The position numbers and the translations under genes were made by a program. A stretch of DNA of 16,791 nt from CAG-273 sp964618105 (GTDB taxonomy: Bacteria; Bacillota; Clostridia; TANB77; CAG-508). Positions 5,914 through 15,119 of the stretch are shown piece after piece. Below the pieces are notes generated by a model. That model was given only the letters and a program-made list of their open reading frames with translations. It had not been told where the DNA came from and made no database searches. Position 1 is the stretch's first letter; the number at the start of each line of letters is the position of its first letter. The stretch spans positions 1 to 16,791 of the forward strand of contig CAZUAJ010000018.1 in assembly GCA_964618105.1 (NCBI GenBank). Reading direction: 5' to 3'.

Positions 5914-7224
5914 TTATGCTGTCCCTGTTTTTTTAGTTGTTGTTTGTCTTTTTACTTTTACAGTTTTGTTTTCAGGTATTTCTCTATTATTATTTATAAT
6001 AATTTTAGGTGGTTCTCCATTTTGCACAGTCTCCTTAGTTATTATACATTTTTCAATTTTAGGATTAGAAGGAATTTCAAACATAACATCTCTCATAATT
6101 TCTTCTATAATAGAACGTAATCCTCTTGCTCCAGTTTTTCTTTCTATTGCCTTGTCTACTATTAATTGCAATGCTTCTTTTTCAAATTCAAGTTCAACAT
6201 TGTCTAGTTTAAATAGTTTTTTATATTGTTTTACTAATGCATTTTTTGGTTTTGTTACAATATCAATTAAGGCATCTCTATCTAATTCTTGTAATGTTGC
6301 TATAATTGGCAACCTACCAACAAATTCTGGTATTAATCCAAATTTTAGTAAATCTTGTGGTAATAATTGTTCAAATACCTTATATTTATTAATATCTTTA
6401 TTACTTTCTATTTGTGCTCCAAAACCTATTGATTTTTTTCCTATTCTATCTTTGACTATTTTTTCAAGTCCTTCAAAAGCTCCACCACATATAAATAATA
6501 TATTAGATGTATTTATTGGTATAAATTCTTGATGAGGATGTTTTCTTCCGCCTTGTGGTGGTACTGATGCAACAGTTCCTTCTACTATTTTTAGTAATGC
6601 TTGTTGTACCCCTTCTCCACTAACATCTCTTGTAATTGAAGGATTTTCAGATTTTCTTGAAATTTTATCTATTTCATCAATATATATTATTCCTCTTTCT
6701 GCCTTTTCAATATCATAGTCAGCTGCTTGAATAAGTTTTAGCAAAATGTTTTCAACATCTTCTCCAACATAACCTGCTTCTGTTAATGTTGTTGCATCAG
6801 CAATAGCAAATGGTACTTGTAAAATTTTTGCTAGTGTTTGTGCTAATAAAGTTTTTCCACAACCTGTAGGTCCTAGTAATAAAACATTACTTTTTTGTAA
6901 TTCTACGTCATCATTTTCTTCTTGATGATTTATTCTTTTGTAGTGGTTGTATACCGCAACAGATAATGTTTTTTTAGCTTCATCTTGACCAATTACATAA
7001 GAGTCTAAAACTTCTTTTATTTCAGCTGGTTTAGGCAGTTTGTTTTCTATTTTAGTTGTATATGTCATTTCTGCATCTTCATATATTTCTTCTTCCAAAA
7101 TATTATTACATACCTTTATACATTCATCGCAAATATATACTCCTGGCCCAGCAATAACTCTGTCTACTGCTTCTTGTGATTTACCACAAAAAGAACATTT
7201 TACGCCTTTCGTTTTATTTGTCAT
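5914..7224 (-). CDS. clpX: ATP-dependent Clp protease unfoldase subunit ClpX
   Basis: This AAA+ hexameric unfoldase feeds proteins into ClpP. The N-terminal zinc-binding domain has Cys10, Cys13, Cys32 and Cys35. The AAA+ module shows Walker A GPTGCGKT (118-125), the pore loop GYVG (151-154), Walker B IIYIDEID (179-186), the ClpP-docking loop IGF (266-268), the arginine finger in FVGRLP (Arg304) and sensor-2 GARGLR (365-370). The 436-residue length is typical. The Lys/Thr-rich C-terminal tail (about 415-436) is variable in the family. The ATG at 7224 has AAAGGA 12 bases upstream. The gene is 25 bases downstream of clpP, in the common tig-clpP-clpX order, and is closed by a strong terminator. 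Confidence 0.98.
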   Translation of the reverse strand: MTNKTKGVKCSFCGKSQEAVDRVIAGPGVYICDECIKVCNNILEEEIYEDAEMTYTTKIENKLPKPAEIKEVLDSYVIGQDEAKKTLSVAVYNHYKRINHQEENDDVELQKSNVLLLGPTGCGKTLLAQTLAKILQVPFAIADATTLTEAGYVGEDVENILLKLIQAADYDIEKAERGIIYIDEIDKISRKSENPSITRDVSGEGVQQALLKIVEGTVASVPPQGGRKHPHQEFIPINTSNILFICGGAFEGLEKIVKDRIGKKSIGFGAQIESNKDINKYKVFEQLLPQDLLKFGLIPEFVGRLPIIATLQELDRDALIDIVTKPKNALVKQYKKLFKLDNVELEFEKEALQLIVDKAIERKTGARGLRSIIEEIMRDVMFEIPSNPKIEKCIITKETVQNGEPPKIIINNNREIPENKTVKVKRQTTTKKTGTA

Positions 7225-7249
7225 TTTAAGCTAATTTCCTTTCATATAC

Positions 7250-7855
7250 TTAAATTCTTTTTTCCATAATGCCATCAATTAGTCCATACTTAAGAGCTTC
7301 TTCTGCAGTCATATAATTATCTCTTTCTGTGTCTTTATTAATTATTTCTAGTGGTTGACCTGTTCTTTCACTTAAAAATTTATTTAATTTTTCTCTTGTT
7401 TTAACCATGTGGTCTGCATGAATTTTAATTTCTGTTGTTTGACCAGATAGTCCACCACCACCAATTAATGGTTGATGAATTAAAATTTCTGCATTTGGTG
7501 TGGCAAATCTTTTTCCTTTTTCACCTGCTGCTAGTAGCACAGCACCCATACTTGCAGCCATTCCAATACATATAGTCGAAACTGGGCATTTAATGTAGTT
7601 CATTGTGTCTACAATTCCCATACCATCTGTAATAGACCCACCTGGGCTATTAATATATAAATGTATTTCTTTATCAGGGTCTTCTGACTCCAAAAACAAT
7701 AATTGTGCAATTACTAAACTAGCTGAGGTTTGGTTAACATCTTCTCCTAAAAATATAATTCTGTCTTTTAAAAGTCTTGAGAATATATCATAAGACCTTT
7801 CTCCTTTTGCTGTTTGCTCAATAACATAAGGAACTAAACTATTTTGTTCTTTCAT
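7250..7855 (-). CDS. clpP: ATP-dependent Clp protease proteolytic subunit ClpP
   Basis: This serine peptidase forms the double-heptamer chamber that degrades proteins delivered by ClpX or ClpC. The catalytic triad is visible: Ser102 in GMAASMGA, His127 in ILIHQPL and the Asp of KDTERD (Asp175). The oxyanion-region motif SPGGS is at 70-74, and the hydrophobic handle region is normal. The 201 residues match the family. It lies 35 bases after tig and 25 bases before clpX. No CtsR heptad repeats are visible upstream, in keeping with transcription from the tig promoter. Confidence 0.98.
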   Translation of the reverse strand: MKEQNSLVPYVIEQTAKGERSYDIFSRLLKDRIIFLGEDVNQTSASLVIAQLLFLESEDPDKEIHLYINSPGGSITDGMGIVDTMNYIKCPVSTICIGMAASMGAVLLAAGEKGKRFATPNAEILIHQPLIGGGGLSGQTTEIKIHADHMVKTREKLNKFLSERTGQPLEIINKDTERDNYMTAEEALKYGLIDGIMEKRI

Positions 7856-7890
7856 ATTTGTCCCAACCTTTCTCTTTAGATTTTTTTAAA

Positions 7891-9177
7891 TTATTTTGAA
7901 AATTTAGCATTATCAATAATAAATTTAATTGCTTTTTCAAATTTTATATTGTTTTCAATATATTCTTTAATATATTCATTTTTTGTCATTTCTTCTACTG
8001 TTTTTCCGTAATTTTTAGCCATTTCTTCTAATTTTTCGTTAATTTCATTTTCTTCTGCTTTAATGTCTTCAGCTTTAATTATGGCTTCAATTACTAATCT
8101 TGATTTAACAGCTTTTTCAGCTTGTTCTTTCATTTCATCTTTTACTTGTGTTTCTGTTTTTCCAGACAACATATAGTATTGTTCTAATGTTAAACCTTGG
8201 TATTGTAGTCTTTGTTCAACATCCTTCATCATATTTGCAATTTCTGTATCAATCATTCCTGATGGAATTTCAAGTTCTACATTATTGCAAACTGCATTCA
8301 TAGCAGCATCTTCTGTTTCGTATTTAGCTTTGTCTTCATTTGATTTTTGCATTTTTTCTTTAATACTATTTTTTAATTCTTCCAGTGTTTCAAACTCGCT
8401 AACATCTTTTGCTAATTCGTCATCAATTTTTGGAAGTTCTTTTTTCTTAATTTCATGTAATTTTACTTTGAATACAGCTGGTTTCCCTGCTAATTCTTTA
8501 GAAAAATAATCTTCTGGGAAAGTAACTGTTATGTCTTTTTCTTCTTCTAATTTCATTCCAATTACTTGATTTTCAAAACCTGGTATAAATGTATTACTTC
8601 CAATTTCTAGTTCATGTTTTTCAGCTTTTCCACCTTCAAACGGAACACCATCTATAGAACCTTCAAAGTCAATAACTGTTATATCACCTTGTTCAACTGG
8701 TCTATCTTCCACTGTTACTAATCTTGCATTATGTTCAACTATATGACTTAATTCATGTTCTATGTCATGTTCAGATACATTATACTCAATTTTCTTTAAT
8801 TCTATACCTTTATATTTTCCTAATTTTACTTCTGGTTTTACTTGTACAATTGCTGTAAATATAAGGTCTTTTCCTTTTCCAATTTGAGTAATGTCTAAAT
8901 TAGGACTACTTACTGCTTGAATATTGTTTTCTTTAATTGCTGTTTCATAAATTTCTGGTACTAATTCATTAAATGTATCTTCATTGAATATTTCTGTTCC
9001 ATATTGTTTTTCTACCATATTCATTGGTGCTTTACCTTTTCTGAAACCTGGTATTGTAAAGTACTTAGCTGTTTTTGCATATACCTTTTTCATTGCTTCA
9101 TCAAATTTTTCAGCTTCTACTACGAAACTTAATTTTACTTCATTTTTGTTTTCTGTGTTTTCTACTTTTACACTCAT
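7891..9177 (-). CDS. tig: Trigger factor, ribosome-associated chaperone and peptidyl-prolyl isomerase
   Basis: Trigger factor binds near the ribosomal exit tunnel and shields nascent chains. The N-terminal ribosome-binding domain carries the signature GFRKGKAP (44-51). The FKBP-type isomerase domain spans about 160-245 (GDITVIDFEGSIDGVPFEGG, then FIPGFENQVIGM). The helical C-terminal chaperone domain follows from about 250, rich in K and E. The 428 residues are typical. The ATG at 9177 has AAAGGA-type SD about 10 bases upstream, and a separate promoter precedes it, so it opens the tig-clpP-clpX operon. This order places the folding chaperone and the protease under one control. Confidence 0.98.
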   Translation of the reverse strand: MSVKVENTENKNEVKLSFVVEAEKFDEAMKKVYAKTAKYFTIPGFRKGKAPMNMVEKQYGTEIFNEDTFNELVPEIYETAIKENNIQAVSSPNLDITQIGKGKDLIFTAIVQVKPEVKLGKYKGIELKKIEYNVSEHDIEHELSHIVEHNARLVTVEDRPVEQGDITVIDFEGSIDGVPFEGGKAEKHELEIGSNTFIPGFENQVIGMKLEEEKDITVTFPEDYFSKELAGKPAVFKVKLHEIKKKELPKIDDELAKDVSEFETLEELKNSIKEKMQKSNEDKAKYETEDAAMNAVCNNVELEIPSGMIDTEIANMMKDVEQRLQYQGLTLEQYYMLSGKTETQVKDEMKEQAEKAVKSRLVIEAIIKAEDIKAEENEINEKLEEMAKNYGKTVEEMTKNEYIKEYIENNIKFEKAIKFIIDNAKFSK

Positions 9178-9215
9178 TTTATAATCTTCCTTTCAAAAAT
9201 ATAATTAGCTTTTAT

Positions 9216-9243
9216 ATTATACCACATTTTTCATGTATTTCAA
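9216..9243 (-). promoter_or_regulatory. Extended -10 promoter of tig-clpP-clpX
   Basis: On the minus strand TTGAAA (9238-9243) and TATAAT (9216-9221) are separated by 16 bp, and TGG immediately before the -10 gives an extended -10. A perfect small palindrome GTTGAA-A-TTCAAC (9261-9273 on either strand) lies about 18 bp upstream of the -35. Confidence 0.7.
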
Positions 9244-9295
9244 GTATTTATGTGACTTTAGTTGAATTTCAACCGTTTTATTTATAACATATTTA

Positions 9296-9991
9296 TTATT
9301 TAATTTTTATTAAGTTAAATTTCAAATAGTCAGAACTTACAAGTTTATAAATTATTCCATTTATATTTTCTTCTACTGCGTCTTGATGCGATTTACCATG
9401 TAAATGTCCATAATAGCATTGTTTTATATTATATTGTTTTAGTATTTTTACAAATTCGGAATTCTTGTTTAAATGTGTTATTGGTGGATAGTGCATAAAC
9501 ACTATAATTTCTTTGTCTGAACCATATTGTTGAATTCCATTTTCTATAGCTAATTTTAACCTAATACTTTCTCTGTTTATCATTTTATTGCTGTTTTCTG
9601 TATCAAGCAAATTCCACCCCCTAGTTCCTGTTAGAATTTTATTTTCTATCAAATAACTATTATTATATATAAAATCAATATTTTCAAAATTATTTTTTTT
9701 TAAATAATTTTTCATACTTGTTACTGTAGTCCACCAATAATCATGGTTTCCTTTTAATAATAGTTTTTTCCCTGGCAACGAATTTAAATATTCAAAATCT
9801 TTATAGGTTTCATCTAAATGCATAGCCCATGAAAAATCACCTGGCAATACTACTGTATCTTCTGGCTTCACTTTTAATATCCAATTTTTTTTTATTTTTT
9901 CGCTGTGACCTTCCCAATTTTCACCAAATACACTCATTGGTTTATCTTGTGAAAACGAAAGATGTAAATCTGCTATTGTATATATTGCCAT
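9296..9991 (-). CDS. Calcineurin-like metallophosphoesterase
   Basis: This is a two-metal phosphoesterase with the complete motif set: DLHLS at residues 8-12, GDFSWA, GNHDYWW, HYPP and GHLHG near the C-terminus. It looks like the small cytoplasmic 'predicted phosphohydrolase' group of about 230 residues; the substrate is not known to me. The frame is open up to an ATG at 10024, but AAAGG at 10001-10005 lies inside that stretch and nine bases before the ATG at 9991, which starts MAIYTIADLH, the usual N-terminus of the fold. I therefore chose 9991 (231 residues). It is the last gene after lysS, the M50 protease and tsaD, 54 bases from tsaD, with no terminator visible before the tig promoter. 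Confidence 0.9.
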   Translation of the reverse strand: MAIYTIADLHLSFSQDKPMSVFGENWEGHSEKIKKNWILKVKPEDTVVLPGDFSWAMHLDETYKDFEYLNSLPGKKLLLKGNHDYWWTTVTSMKNYLKKNNFENIDFIYNNSYLIENKILTGTRGWNLLDTENSNKMINRESIRLKLAIENGIQQYGSDKEIIVFMHYPPITHLNKNSEFVKILKQYNIKQCYYGHLHGKSHQDAVEENINGIIYKLVSSDYLKFNLIKIK

Positions 9992-10045
9992 TTTCATTTT
10001 CCTTTCAAATTTTATTATTAGCATAATTTATTTTATATGTTTTCA

Positions 10046-11035
10046 CTATTTTATTCCTAAATTTGGAACTGCATTTAAACTTAGGTCTGATGTATTACCC
10101 ACTATATATGTATAGTACCCTGCTGATGCTATCATTGCAGCATTATCTGTACATAATATAGGTTCAGGATAATATATTTCATAACCTTTTTCTTTTAGTT
10201 TCAGAAATTCACTTCTTATATATGTATTTGCAGAAACCCCGCCTGCTAATGCTATTTTGTTTATATTTAATTTTTTTGCAACTTTTAAAGTGTGGTCTAG
10301 TAATACTTCTGAAATTGTTTTTTCAAAACTATTACATAAATCTGCTTTGTTTATATTTGGATTCTTGTGATGTAAATTTATAACTGCTGTTTTTAATCCA
10401 CTAAAACTAAAATCTAAATTGTCTATGTGTGTTTTTGGAAGCTCAATATTTGGCTTTCCTTCTTTTGCTAGTTTATCAACTTTTGGTCCGCCCGGATAAC
10501 CAAGTCCAATTACTCTTGCAACCTTATCAAAAGCTTCCCCCACTGCATCATCTCTAGTTTTAGCTAATACTTCAAATTCAGAATAACTTTTTATATGTAC
10601 TAAGTGTGTGTGACCACCTGAAATAATTAAACACAAAAATGGCGGTTTTAACTCTGTGTGTGTAATATAATTTGCCGCTATGTGTCCATGTATATGGTTT
10701 GTTCCTATTAATGGTTTATTTAATGAATAACTTAATGCTTTTGCATAAGATACACCAACAAGTAGAGCTCCCACCAAACCCGGTCCATAAGTACATGCTA
10801 TTAAATCTATATCTTCCATTGTAATATTTGCTTGATTTATGGCTTCTTTTACTACATTTGAAATAGCTTCTATGTGGTTTCTTGATGCTATTTCTGGCAC
10901 AACTCCTCCAAATTGTTCATGTATTTTTATTTGTGAATTTATTACATTAGAAAGAACTTCTCTTCCATTTTTTACAATAGAAGCAGAAGTTTCATCACAA
11001 CTTGATTCAATTCCTAAAATATATGTGTCTTTCAT
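10046..11035 (-). CDS. tsaD: tRNA N6-threonylcarbamoyladenosine transferase subunit TsaD
   Basis: TsaD transfers the threonylcarbamoyl group to A37 of ANN-decoding tRNAs, working with TsaB and TsaE. Visible features are the ASKHA start LGIESSCDETSASI (7-20), EIASRNHIE, the metal ligands His114 and His118 in NHIHGH, the ISGGHTHLV segment, GYPGGP, SFSGLKTA, GGVSANTYIR and the C-terminal CTDNAAMIA with its metal-binding Asp. The 329-residue length is normal. The ATG at 11035 has GAGGA about eight bases upstream. It follows the M50 protease gene by 75 bases and probably shares the lysS transcript. tsaB, tsaE and tsaC are not in the window. Confidence 0.97.
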   Translation of the reverse strand: MKDTYILGIESSCDETSASIVKNGREVLSNVINSQIKIHEQFGGVVPEIASRNHIEAISNVVKEAINQANITMEDIDLIACTYGPGLVGALLVGVSYAKALSYSLNKPLIGTNHIHGHIAANYITHTELKPPFLCLIISGGHTHLVHIKSYSEFEVLAKTRDDAVGEAFDKVARVIGLGYPGGPKVDKLAKEGKPNIELPKTHIDNLDFSFSGLKTAVINLHHKNPNINKADLCNSFEKTISEVLLDHTLKVAKKLNINKIALAGGVSANTYIRSEFLKLKEKGYEIYYPEPILCTDNAAMIASAGYYTYIVGNTSDLSLNAVPNLGIK

Positions 11036-11110
11036 TTTTATTCCTCATTCTAATTATGCGTAAAGCAAATATTTGATAGTAACACTAAAAAACAAAAATG
11101 TAATTCTATT

Positions 11111-11839
11111 TTATATAAATAAACTAAACAATGCTCCAACAATAGCCTCTATTCCATTCATAATTGCATTAATTGCTGGCGAAATTATTAAACTTGAAAG
11201 TGGTGTAATCCAAATTACAACAAATATTATATAAAATATGTTTTCATGTTCTTCAAACCATCTTTTTGCATTATATGATAAAAATCCCATTAATACTTTT
11301 GAGCCATCGAGTGGTGGTAATGGTATTAAATTAAATACACCTAAACCAACATTTACAATTACTGCGTATTGTATCATTGTCATTATAATAATACCTGTTT
11401 GTGTATTAATAGCAAAATTTGTAGCAAACATTTGCAATGCATAAAATATTATTGTAAGTACAAAAGCAAGTAAAATATTCATTAATGGCCCCGCAGCAGC
11501 TACTATTGCTTCACCTGTTCTTGCAGATATTTTTCTATTAAAATTATTAGGATTTATTTCTACCGGTTTTCCCCATCCAATATGTGTAAATAGTAATAAT
11601 ACTACTGCTATTGGATCTAGATGTGTTAGTGGATTCAGGTTTAGTCTTCCTTGAATTTTTGGTGTTTCGTCTCCTAACTTATATGCAGCTAATGCATGTG
11701 CATATTCGTGAAATGTTATTGCTATAAGTACTCCTGGTAATGTAAGAAGTACACTTAACAAGTTAAACCCTCCACCTAGTAAACTTGTTACTGCAATAAT
11801 TACCAAAATTATGTATAAATATCTAGTGTCAAAATTCAT
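11111..11839 (-). CDS. Site-2-type (M50) membrane metalloprotease
   Basis: This integral membrane zinc protease has the HEYAH motif (44-48) in its first conserved helix region and the second zinc motif NLIPLPPLDGS (170-180) with Asp178. Hydrophobic segments lie at about 7-45, 73-90, 110-137, 148-172 and 200-235. It belongs to the short (about 220-240 residue) group without a PDZ domain, like B. subtilis YwhC, not the longer RasP type. The natural substrate is unknown; the family cleaves proteins within the membrane. The ATG at 11839 has AAAGGA eight bases upstream, 19 bases after lysS, so it is co-transcribed with lysS and probably with tsaD. Confidence 0.93.
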   Translation of the reverse strand: MNFDTRYLYIILVIIAVTSLLGGGFNLLSVLLTLPGVLIAITFHEYAHALAAYKLGDETPKIQGRLNLNPLTHLDPIAVVLLLFTHIGWGKPVEINPNNFNRKISARTGEAIVAAAGPLMNILLAFVLTIIFYALQMFATNFAINTQTGIIIMTMIQYAVIVNVGLGVFNLIPLPPLDGSKVLMGFLSYNAKRWFEEHENIFYIIFVVIWITPLSSLIISPAINAIMNGIEAIVGALFSLFI

Positions 11840-11858
11840 TTGAATTTTCCTTTCTAAA

Positions 11859-13358
11859 TTAATCTAAAGGTTTCATTGTTGGAAATAACAATACATCTCT
11901 TATTGATGCCGAGTCTGTAAGTAGCATTACTAAACGGTCAATTCCCATTCCTAATCCACCTGTTGGTGGCATACCATACTCTAGTGCTTCAATAAAGTCG
12001 GTATCCATCATGTTTGCTTCTTCGTCACCAGCGTTTCTAGCTTCAACTTGTTTTAAAAATCTTTCATATTGGTCTATTGGATCATTTAATTCTGAATATG
12101 CATTTCCATATTCTCTTCCTCCAATAAATAATTCAAATCTTTGAGTCATTTTTGGATTATTTGGACATTTTTTTGTAAGTGGAGAATTTTCAACTGGGTA
12201 TTCATATAAAAACGTTGGTTGTCTTAATGTTTCTTCAACTTTTTCATCAAATATTTGTGCTAATATATCGCCTCTTGATGTCTTTATAAGGTCAATTTCT
12301 ATTCCTATATTTTTTGCTGCTTCTTGTGCTTGTTTGTCTGTTTCTATTGTATTAAAATCAATTCCTGTTACATTTTTAACAGCATCTATCATAGTAACTC
12401 TTTTGAATGGTGCTTCTAAATCAATTTCTTCACCTTGGTATGTTATTTTACCTGTTCCACATACTTTACTTGCACATTTTCTAATTATTTCTTCTGTTAT
12501 ATTCATCATTCCTTCTAAGTCTGTATATGCTTGGTATAATTCTATACAAGTAAATTCTGGATTATGTTTTACGTCCATTCCCTCGTTTCTAAAATTTCTG
12601 CCTATTTCATATACTTTATCTAATCCACCAATTATAAGTCTTTTTAAGTACAATTCTGTTGCAATTCTTAAATACATATCTATGTCAAGTGTATTATGGT
12701 GTGTTATAAATGGTCTGGCTGATGCTCCCCCTGCTATTGTTTGCAATATAGGTGTTTCGACTTCCATAAAACCTTTTTCATCTAATACTTTTCTGATTTC
12801 TGTAATAATTGCTGTTCTCTTTTTAAATGTTTCTTTTACTTCTGGATTCATAATTAAGTCAACAGATCTTTGACGATAACGTAAGTCTGTATCTTTTAAT
12901 CCATGAAATTTTTCTGGTAATGGTCTTAAAGATTTTGACAAAAGCGTAACTTCTTTTGCATGTATAGAAATTTCACCTGTTTTTGTTTTAAATACAAAAC
13001 CAGTAATTCCTATAATGTCTCCAATATCGTCTTCTTTAAATTGCTTATAACTTTCTTCTCCTAAATCATTTATACTAACATAGCTTTGTATTTTTCCCTC
13101 GTTGTCTTGAATATGACAAAAAGAAGCTTTACCCATTATACGCTTAGCCATCATTCTACCAGCTATTGTAACATCTTTTCCTTCTAGTTCTTCATAGTTT
13201 TCTTTTATTTGTTTGCTGTTGTGTGTTACATTGAATTTTATAATTTCAAAAGGATCTTTTCCTTCAGCTTGTAATTTCGCTAATTTTTCTCTTCTTATTT
13301 TCATAAGTTGATTTAAATCTAATTCTGTTTCTTGGTTGTTTGTGTTTTTTTCTTCCAT
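11859..13358 (-). CDS. lysS: Lysyl-tRNA synthetase, class II
   Basis: LysS charges tRNA-Lys with lysine. After a helical N-terminus comes an OB-fold anticodon-binding domain (about 60-165, VTIAGRMMAKRIMGKASFCHIQD). The class II core has motif 2 around FRNEGMDVKHNPEFT and motif 3 GGLGMGIDRLVMLLT near the C-terminus. The 499 residues match bacterial LysS. The ATG at 13358 has AAGGAG about eight bases upstream and its own promoter at 13396-13424. It heads the lysS - M50 protease - tsaD - metallophosphoesterase cluster. No T-box leader is visible, and the short leader (about 30 bases) has no room for one. Confidence 0.98.
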   Translation of the reverse strand: MEEKNTNNQETELDLNQLMKIRREKLAKLQAEGKDPFEIIKFNVTHNSKQIKENYEELEGKDVTIAGRMMAKRIMGKASFCHIQDNEGKIQSYVSINDLGEESYKQFKEDDIGDIIGITGFVFKTKTGEISIHAKEVTLLSKSLRPLPEKFHGLKDTDLRYRQRSVDLIMNPEVKETFKKRTAIITEIRKVLDEKGFMEVETPILQTIAGGASARPFITHHNTLDIDMYLRIATELYLKRLIIGGLDKVYEIGRNFRNEGMDVKHNPEFTCIELYQAYTDLEGMMNITEEIIRKCASKVCGTGKITYQGEEIDLEAPFKRVTMIDAVKNVTGIDFNTIETDKQAQEAAKNIGIEIDLIKTSRGDILAQIFDEKVEETLRQPTFLYEYPVENSPLTKKCPNNPKMTQRFELFIGGREYGNAYSELNDPIDQYERFLKQVEARNAGDEEANMMDTDFIEALEYGMPPTGGLGMGIDRLVMLLTDSASIRDVLLFPTMKPLD

Positions 13359-13395
13359 ATATAAACTCTCCTTTTATTTATTATTTTCCAATAAT

Positions 13396-13424
13396 ATTAT
13401 ACCTTATAAATCTTGATATGTAAA
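13396..13424 (-). promoter_or_regulatory. Promoter of the lysS cluster
   Basis: On the minus strand TTTACA (13419-13424) and TATAAT (13396-13401) are separated by 17 bp, a five-of-six and a six-of-six match. No clear terminator separates it from recN upstream. Confidence 0.7.
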
Positions 13425-13455
13425 CATTTGGAAGCAATTTTTTAAAAAACAATCA

Positions 13456-15078
13456 TTATGAAGCTTTTCTTAATTCTTGTGCGTGTGCCTTTGCTATTTC
13501 TGTAATTTCTCCAGATGCAATTCTTGCAATTTCTTCAATTGTTTCTTCTTCATTTAATTTTTTTACACTTGTATATGTTTTATTCTCTTTAGTTTGTTTA
13601 CTTATGTAATAATTATGATTACCTTTTGCTGCAATTGAAGGTAAATGTGTTATGCAAATTACTTGATGTAATTTGGCAATTGATTTCATTTTTTCTGCTA
13701 CTGCTTTAGATGCTTTACCACTAATACCTGTGTCAATTTCGTCAAATACCAATGTACTTACTTCATCAACATTTACTAATACATTTTTTATTGCAAGCAT
13801 AATTCTTGCCATTTCACCACCAGATGCAGTTTTTATAAGTGGTTTCATTTCTTCACCTATATTAGTACATACCATAAATTCCACATTATCTATTCCTGTT
13901 TCATTAAATTTTTCTGATGTAATTATTTGTATTTCAAATTTCGCATTTGGCATTTCTAAATCTTTTAGTTCATTATTTATTTTACTTGACAACTCTTTTG
14001 CATATTTTTTTCTTGTTTCACTTATTTTATTTGCTATTTCAAGCAATTCTTGTTTTATTACATTTATTTGTATTTTTATTTTTTTATGATACTCGTCTAA
14101 GTTTTCTATTTTATGTATTTCTTCTTCAACTTTATTGGCATATTCTAATATTTCTTTAACTGTGTTTCCATATTTTCTTTTTAATGAATAAATTAGGTCT
14201 AGCCTATTTTCTATTTGATTTCTTTCTTCTTCATCAAAATCAACTTTTTCTCTCATATAGCTTAAATCTCTTGCTAATTCTTGAATATCATAGTAGCTAT
14301 TTTTTAATACACTCAATTTTTCATTATATTTTATTCCACAATCTTGTATTTTTTCTAAATTACGAATTGCACTGTTTATTGCAACTATGGCACTTTCGTT
14401 TAATGCATTATCTATTTGACATAAATTATCTTTTAGTTTTTCTGCATTTTGCATTATTTTGTGTTTTTCTTCTAGTTCTTCTTCCTCATTTACTTTTAAT
14501 TTAGATTGTTCAATTTCATTGTATTGATAATGTAATAGGTCAAGTCTTCTTTCTTTTTCTTTATCTTCTCCATAAGTATTTTTTAGTTCTTGTTTTAAAC
14601 TATTATATTTTGTTAGTTTTTCTTTGTATATAAATAAATTTTCTTCCAGTTCTTTTCCAATAAATTTATCTAAATATGCAATGTGTTGCATAGGATTTAA
14701 AATTAGTTGACTATCATGTTGTCCATGAATGTCAATTATTTTACTCATAAATTCTTTTAATTCATTTACAGTAACTAGCCTACCATTTATTTTACATGAA
14801 TTTCTACCATTTAAATGTATTTCTCTTGATACTATTATATTGTTATCAACTGCTAAAGCATTGTTTGGGCAATAAAAATTTGCTTCTACAAAAGAAAAAT
14901 CTTCTCCATTTCTAATCATTTCTTTTGAAAATCTACCACCTGCTAAAATTGCAAGTGAGCCTATTATTAATGTTTTTCCTGCCCCCGTTTCACCTGTTAG
15001 TACATTAAAACCTTCATTTAATTCAATGCTTAAATCATCTATAATTCCAACATTTTTTATATGTAATGTAGTAACCAT
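13456..15078 (-). CDS. recN: DNA repair ATPase RecN
   Basis: RecN is an SMC-like ATPase that acts early in double-strand break repair. The ATP-binding head is split: Walker A GETGAGKT (29-36) at the N-terminus, and the signature SGGEM (419-423) with Walker B LVFDEID (443-449) at the C-terminus. Between them is a long coiled coil (about 150-370). IDIHGQHDSQ and ITHLPSIAA are typical RecN segments. At 540 residues it is a little shorter than the 576-residue B. subtilis protein, mainly in the coiled coil. The ATG at 15078 has AAGGAG six bases upstream. It has its own promoter and an operator-like palindrome over the start site, which would fit LexA control. Confidence 0.97.
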   Translation of the reverse strand: MVTTLHIKNVGIIDDLSIELNEGFNVLTGETGAGKTLIIGSLAILAGGRFSKEMIRNGEDFSFVEANFYCPNNALAVDNNIIVSREIHLNGRNSCKINGRLVTVNELKEFMSKIIDIHGQHDSQLILNPMQHIAYLDKFIGKELEENLFIYKEKLTKYNSLKQELKNTYGEDKEKERRLDLLHYQYNEIEQSKLKVNEEEELEEKHKIMQNAEKLKDNLCQIDNALNESAIVAINSAIRNLEKIQDCGIKYNEKLSVLKNSYYDIQELARDLSYMREKVDFDEEERNQIENRLDLIYSLKRKYGNTVKEILEYANKVEEEIHKIENLDEYHKKIKIQINVIKQELLEIANKISETRKKYAKELSSKINNELKDLEMPNAKFEIQIITSEKFNETGIDNVEFMVCTNIGEEMKPLIKTASGGEMARIMLAIKNVLVNVDEVSTLVFDEIDTGISGKASKAVAEKMKSIAKLHQVICITHLPSIAAKGNHNYYISKQTKENKTYTSVKKLNEEETIEEIARIASGEITEIAKAHAQELRKAS

Positions 15079-15093
15079 TTTCTTCTCCTTTAC

Positions 15094-15113
15094 ATACGAA
15101 TTATTGTTTGTAT
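15094..15113. promoter_or_regulatory. Operator-like palindrome over the recN start site, possible LexA box
   Basis: ATACGAA and TTTGTAT flank six bases (one mismatched pair). The core reads CGAAT-N4-GTTTG, close to the Firmicute SOS pattern CGAAC-N4-GTTYG but with T for C in the left half. It starts at about +1 of the predicted recN transcript and ends before the SD, where a repressor would act. The match is imperfect. Confidence 0.4.
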
Positions 15114-15119
15114 ATTTGT

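Noticed and set aside
9992..10024. Eleven-residue N-terminal extension of the metallophosphoesterase from the ATG at 10024
   Set aside because: The SD lies inside the extension, and the ATG at 9991 begins right at the first strand of the phosphoesterase fold.
13359..13395. T-box or lysine riboswitch in front of lysS
   Set aside because: The predicted leader is about 30 bases, with no T-box sequence and no room for a riboswitch fold.
13425..13455. Possible recN terminator (TTTTTTAAAAAA region)
   Set aside because: Only an A/T-run dyad without a stable GC-containing stem; readthrough toward lysS cannot be excluded.
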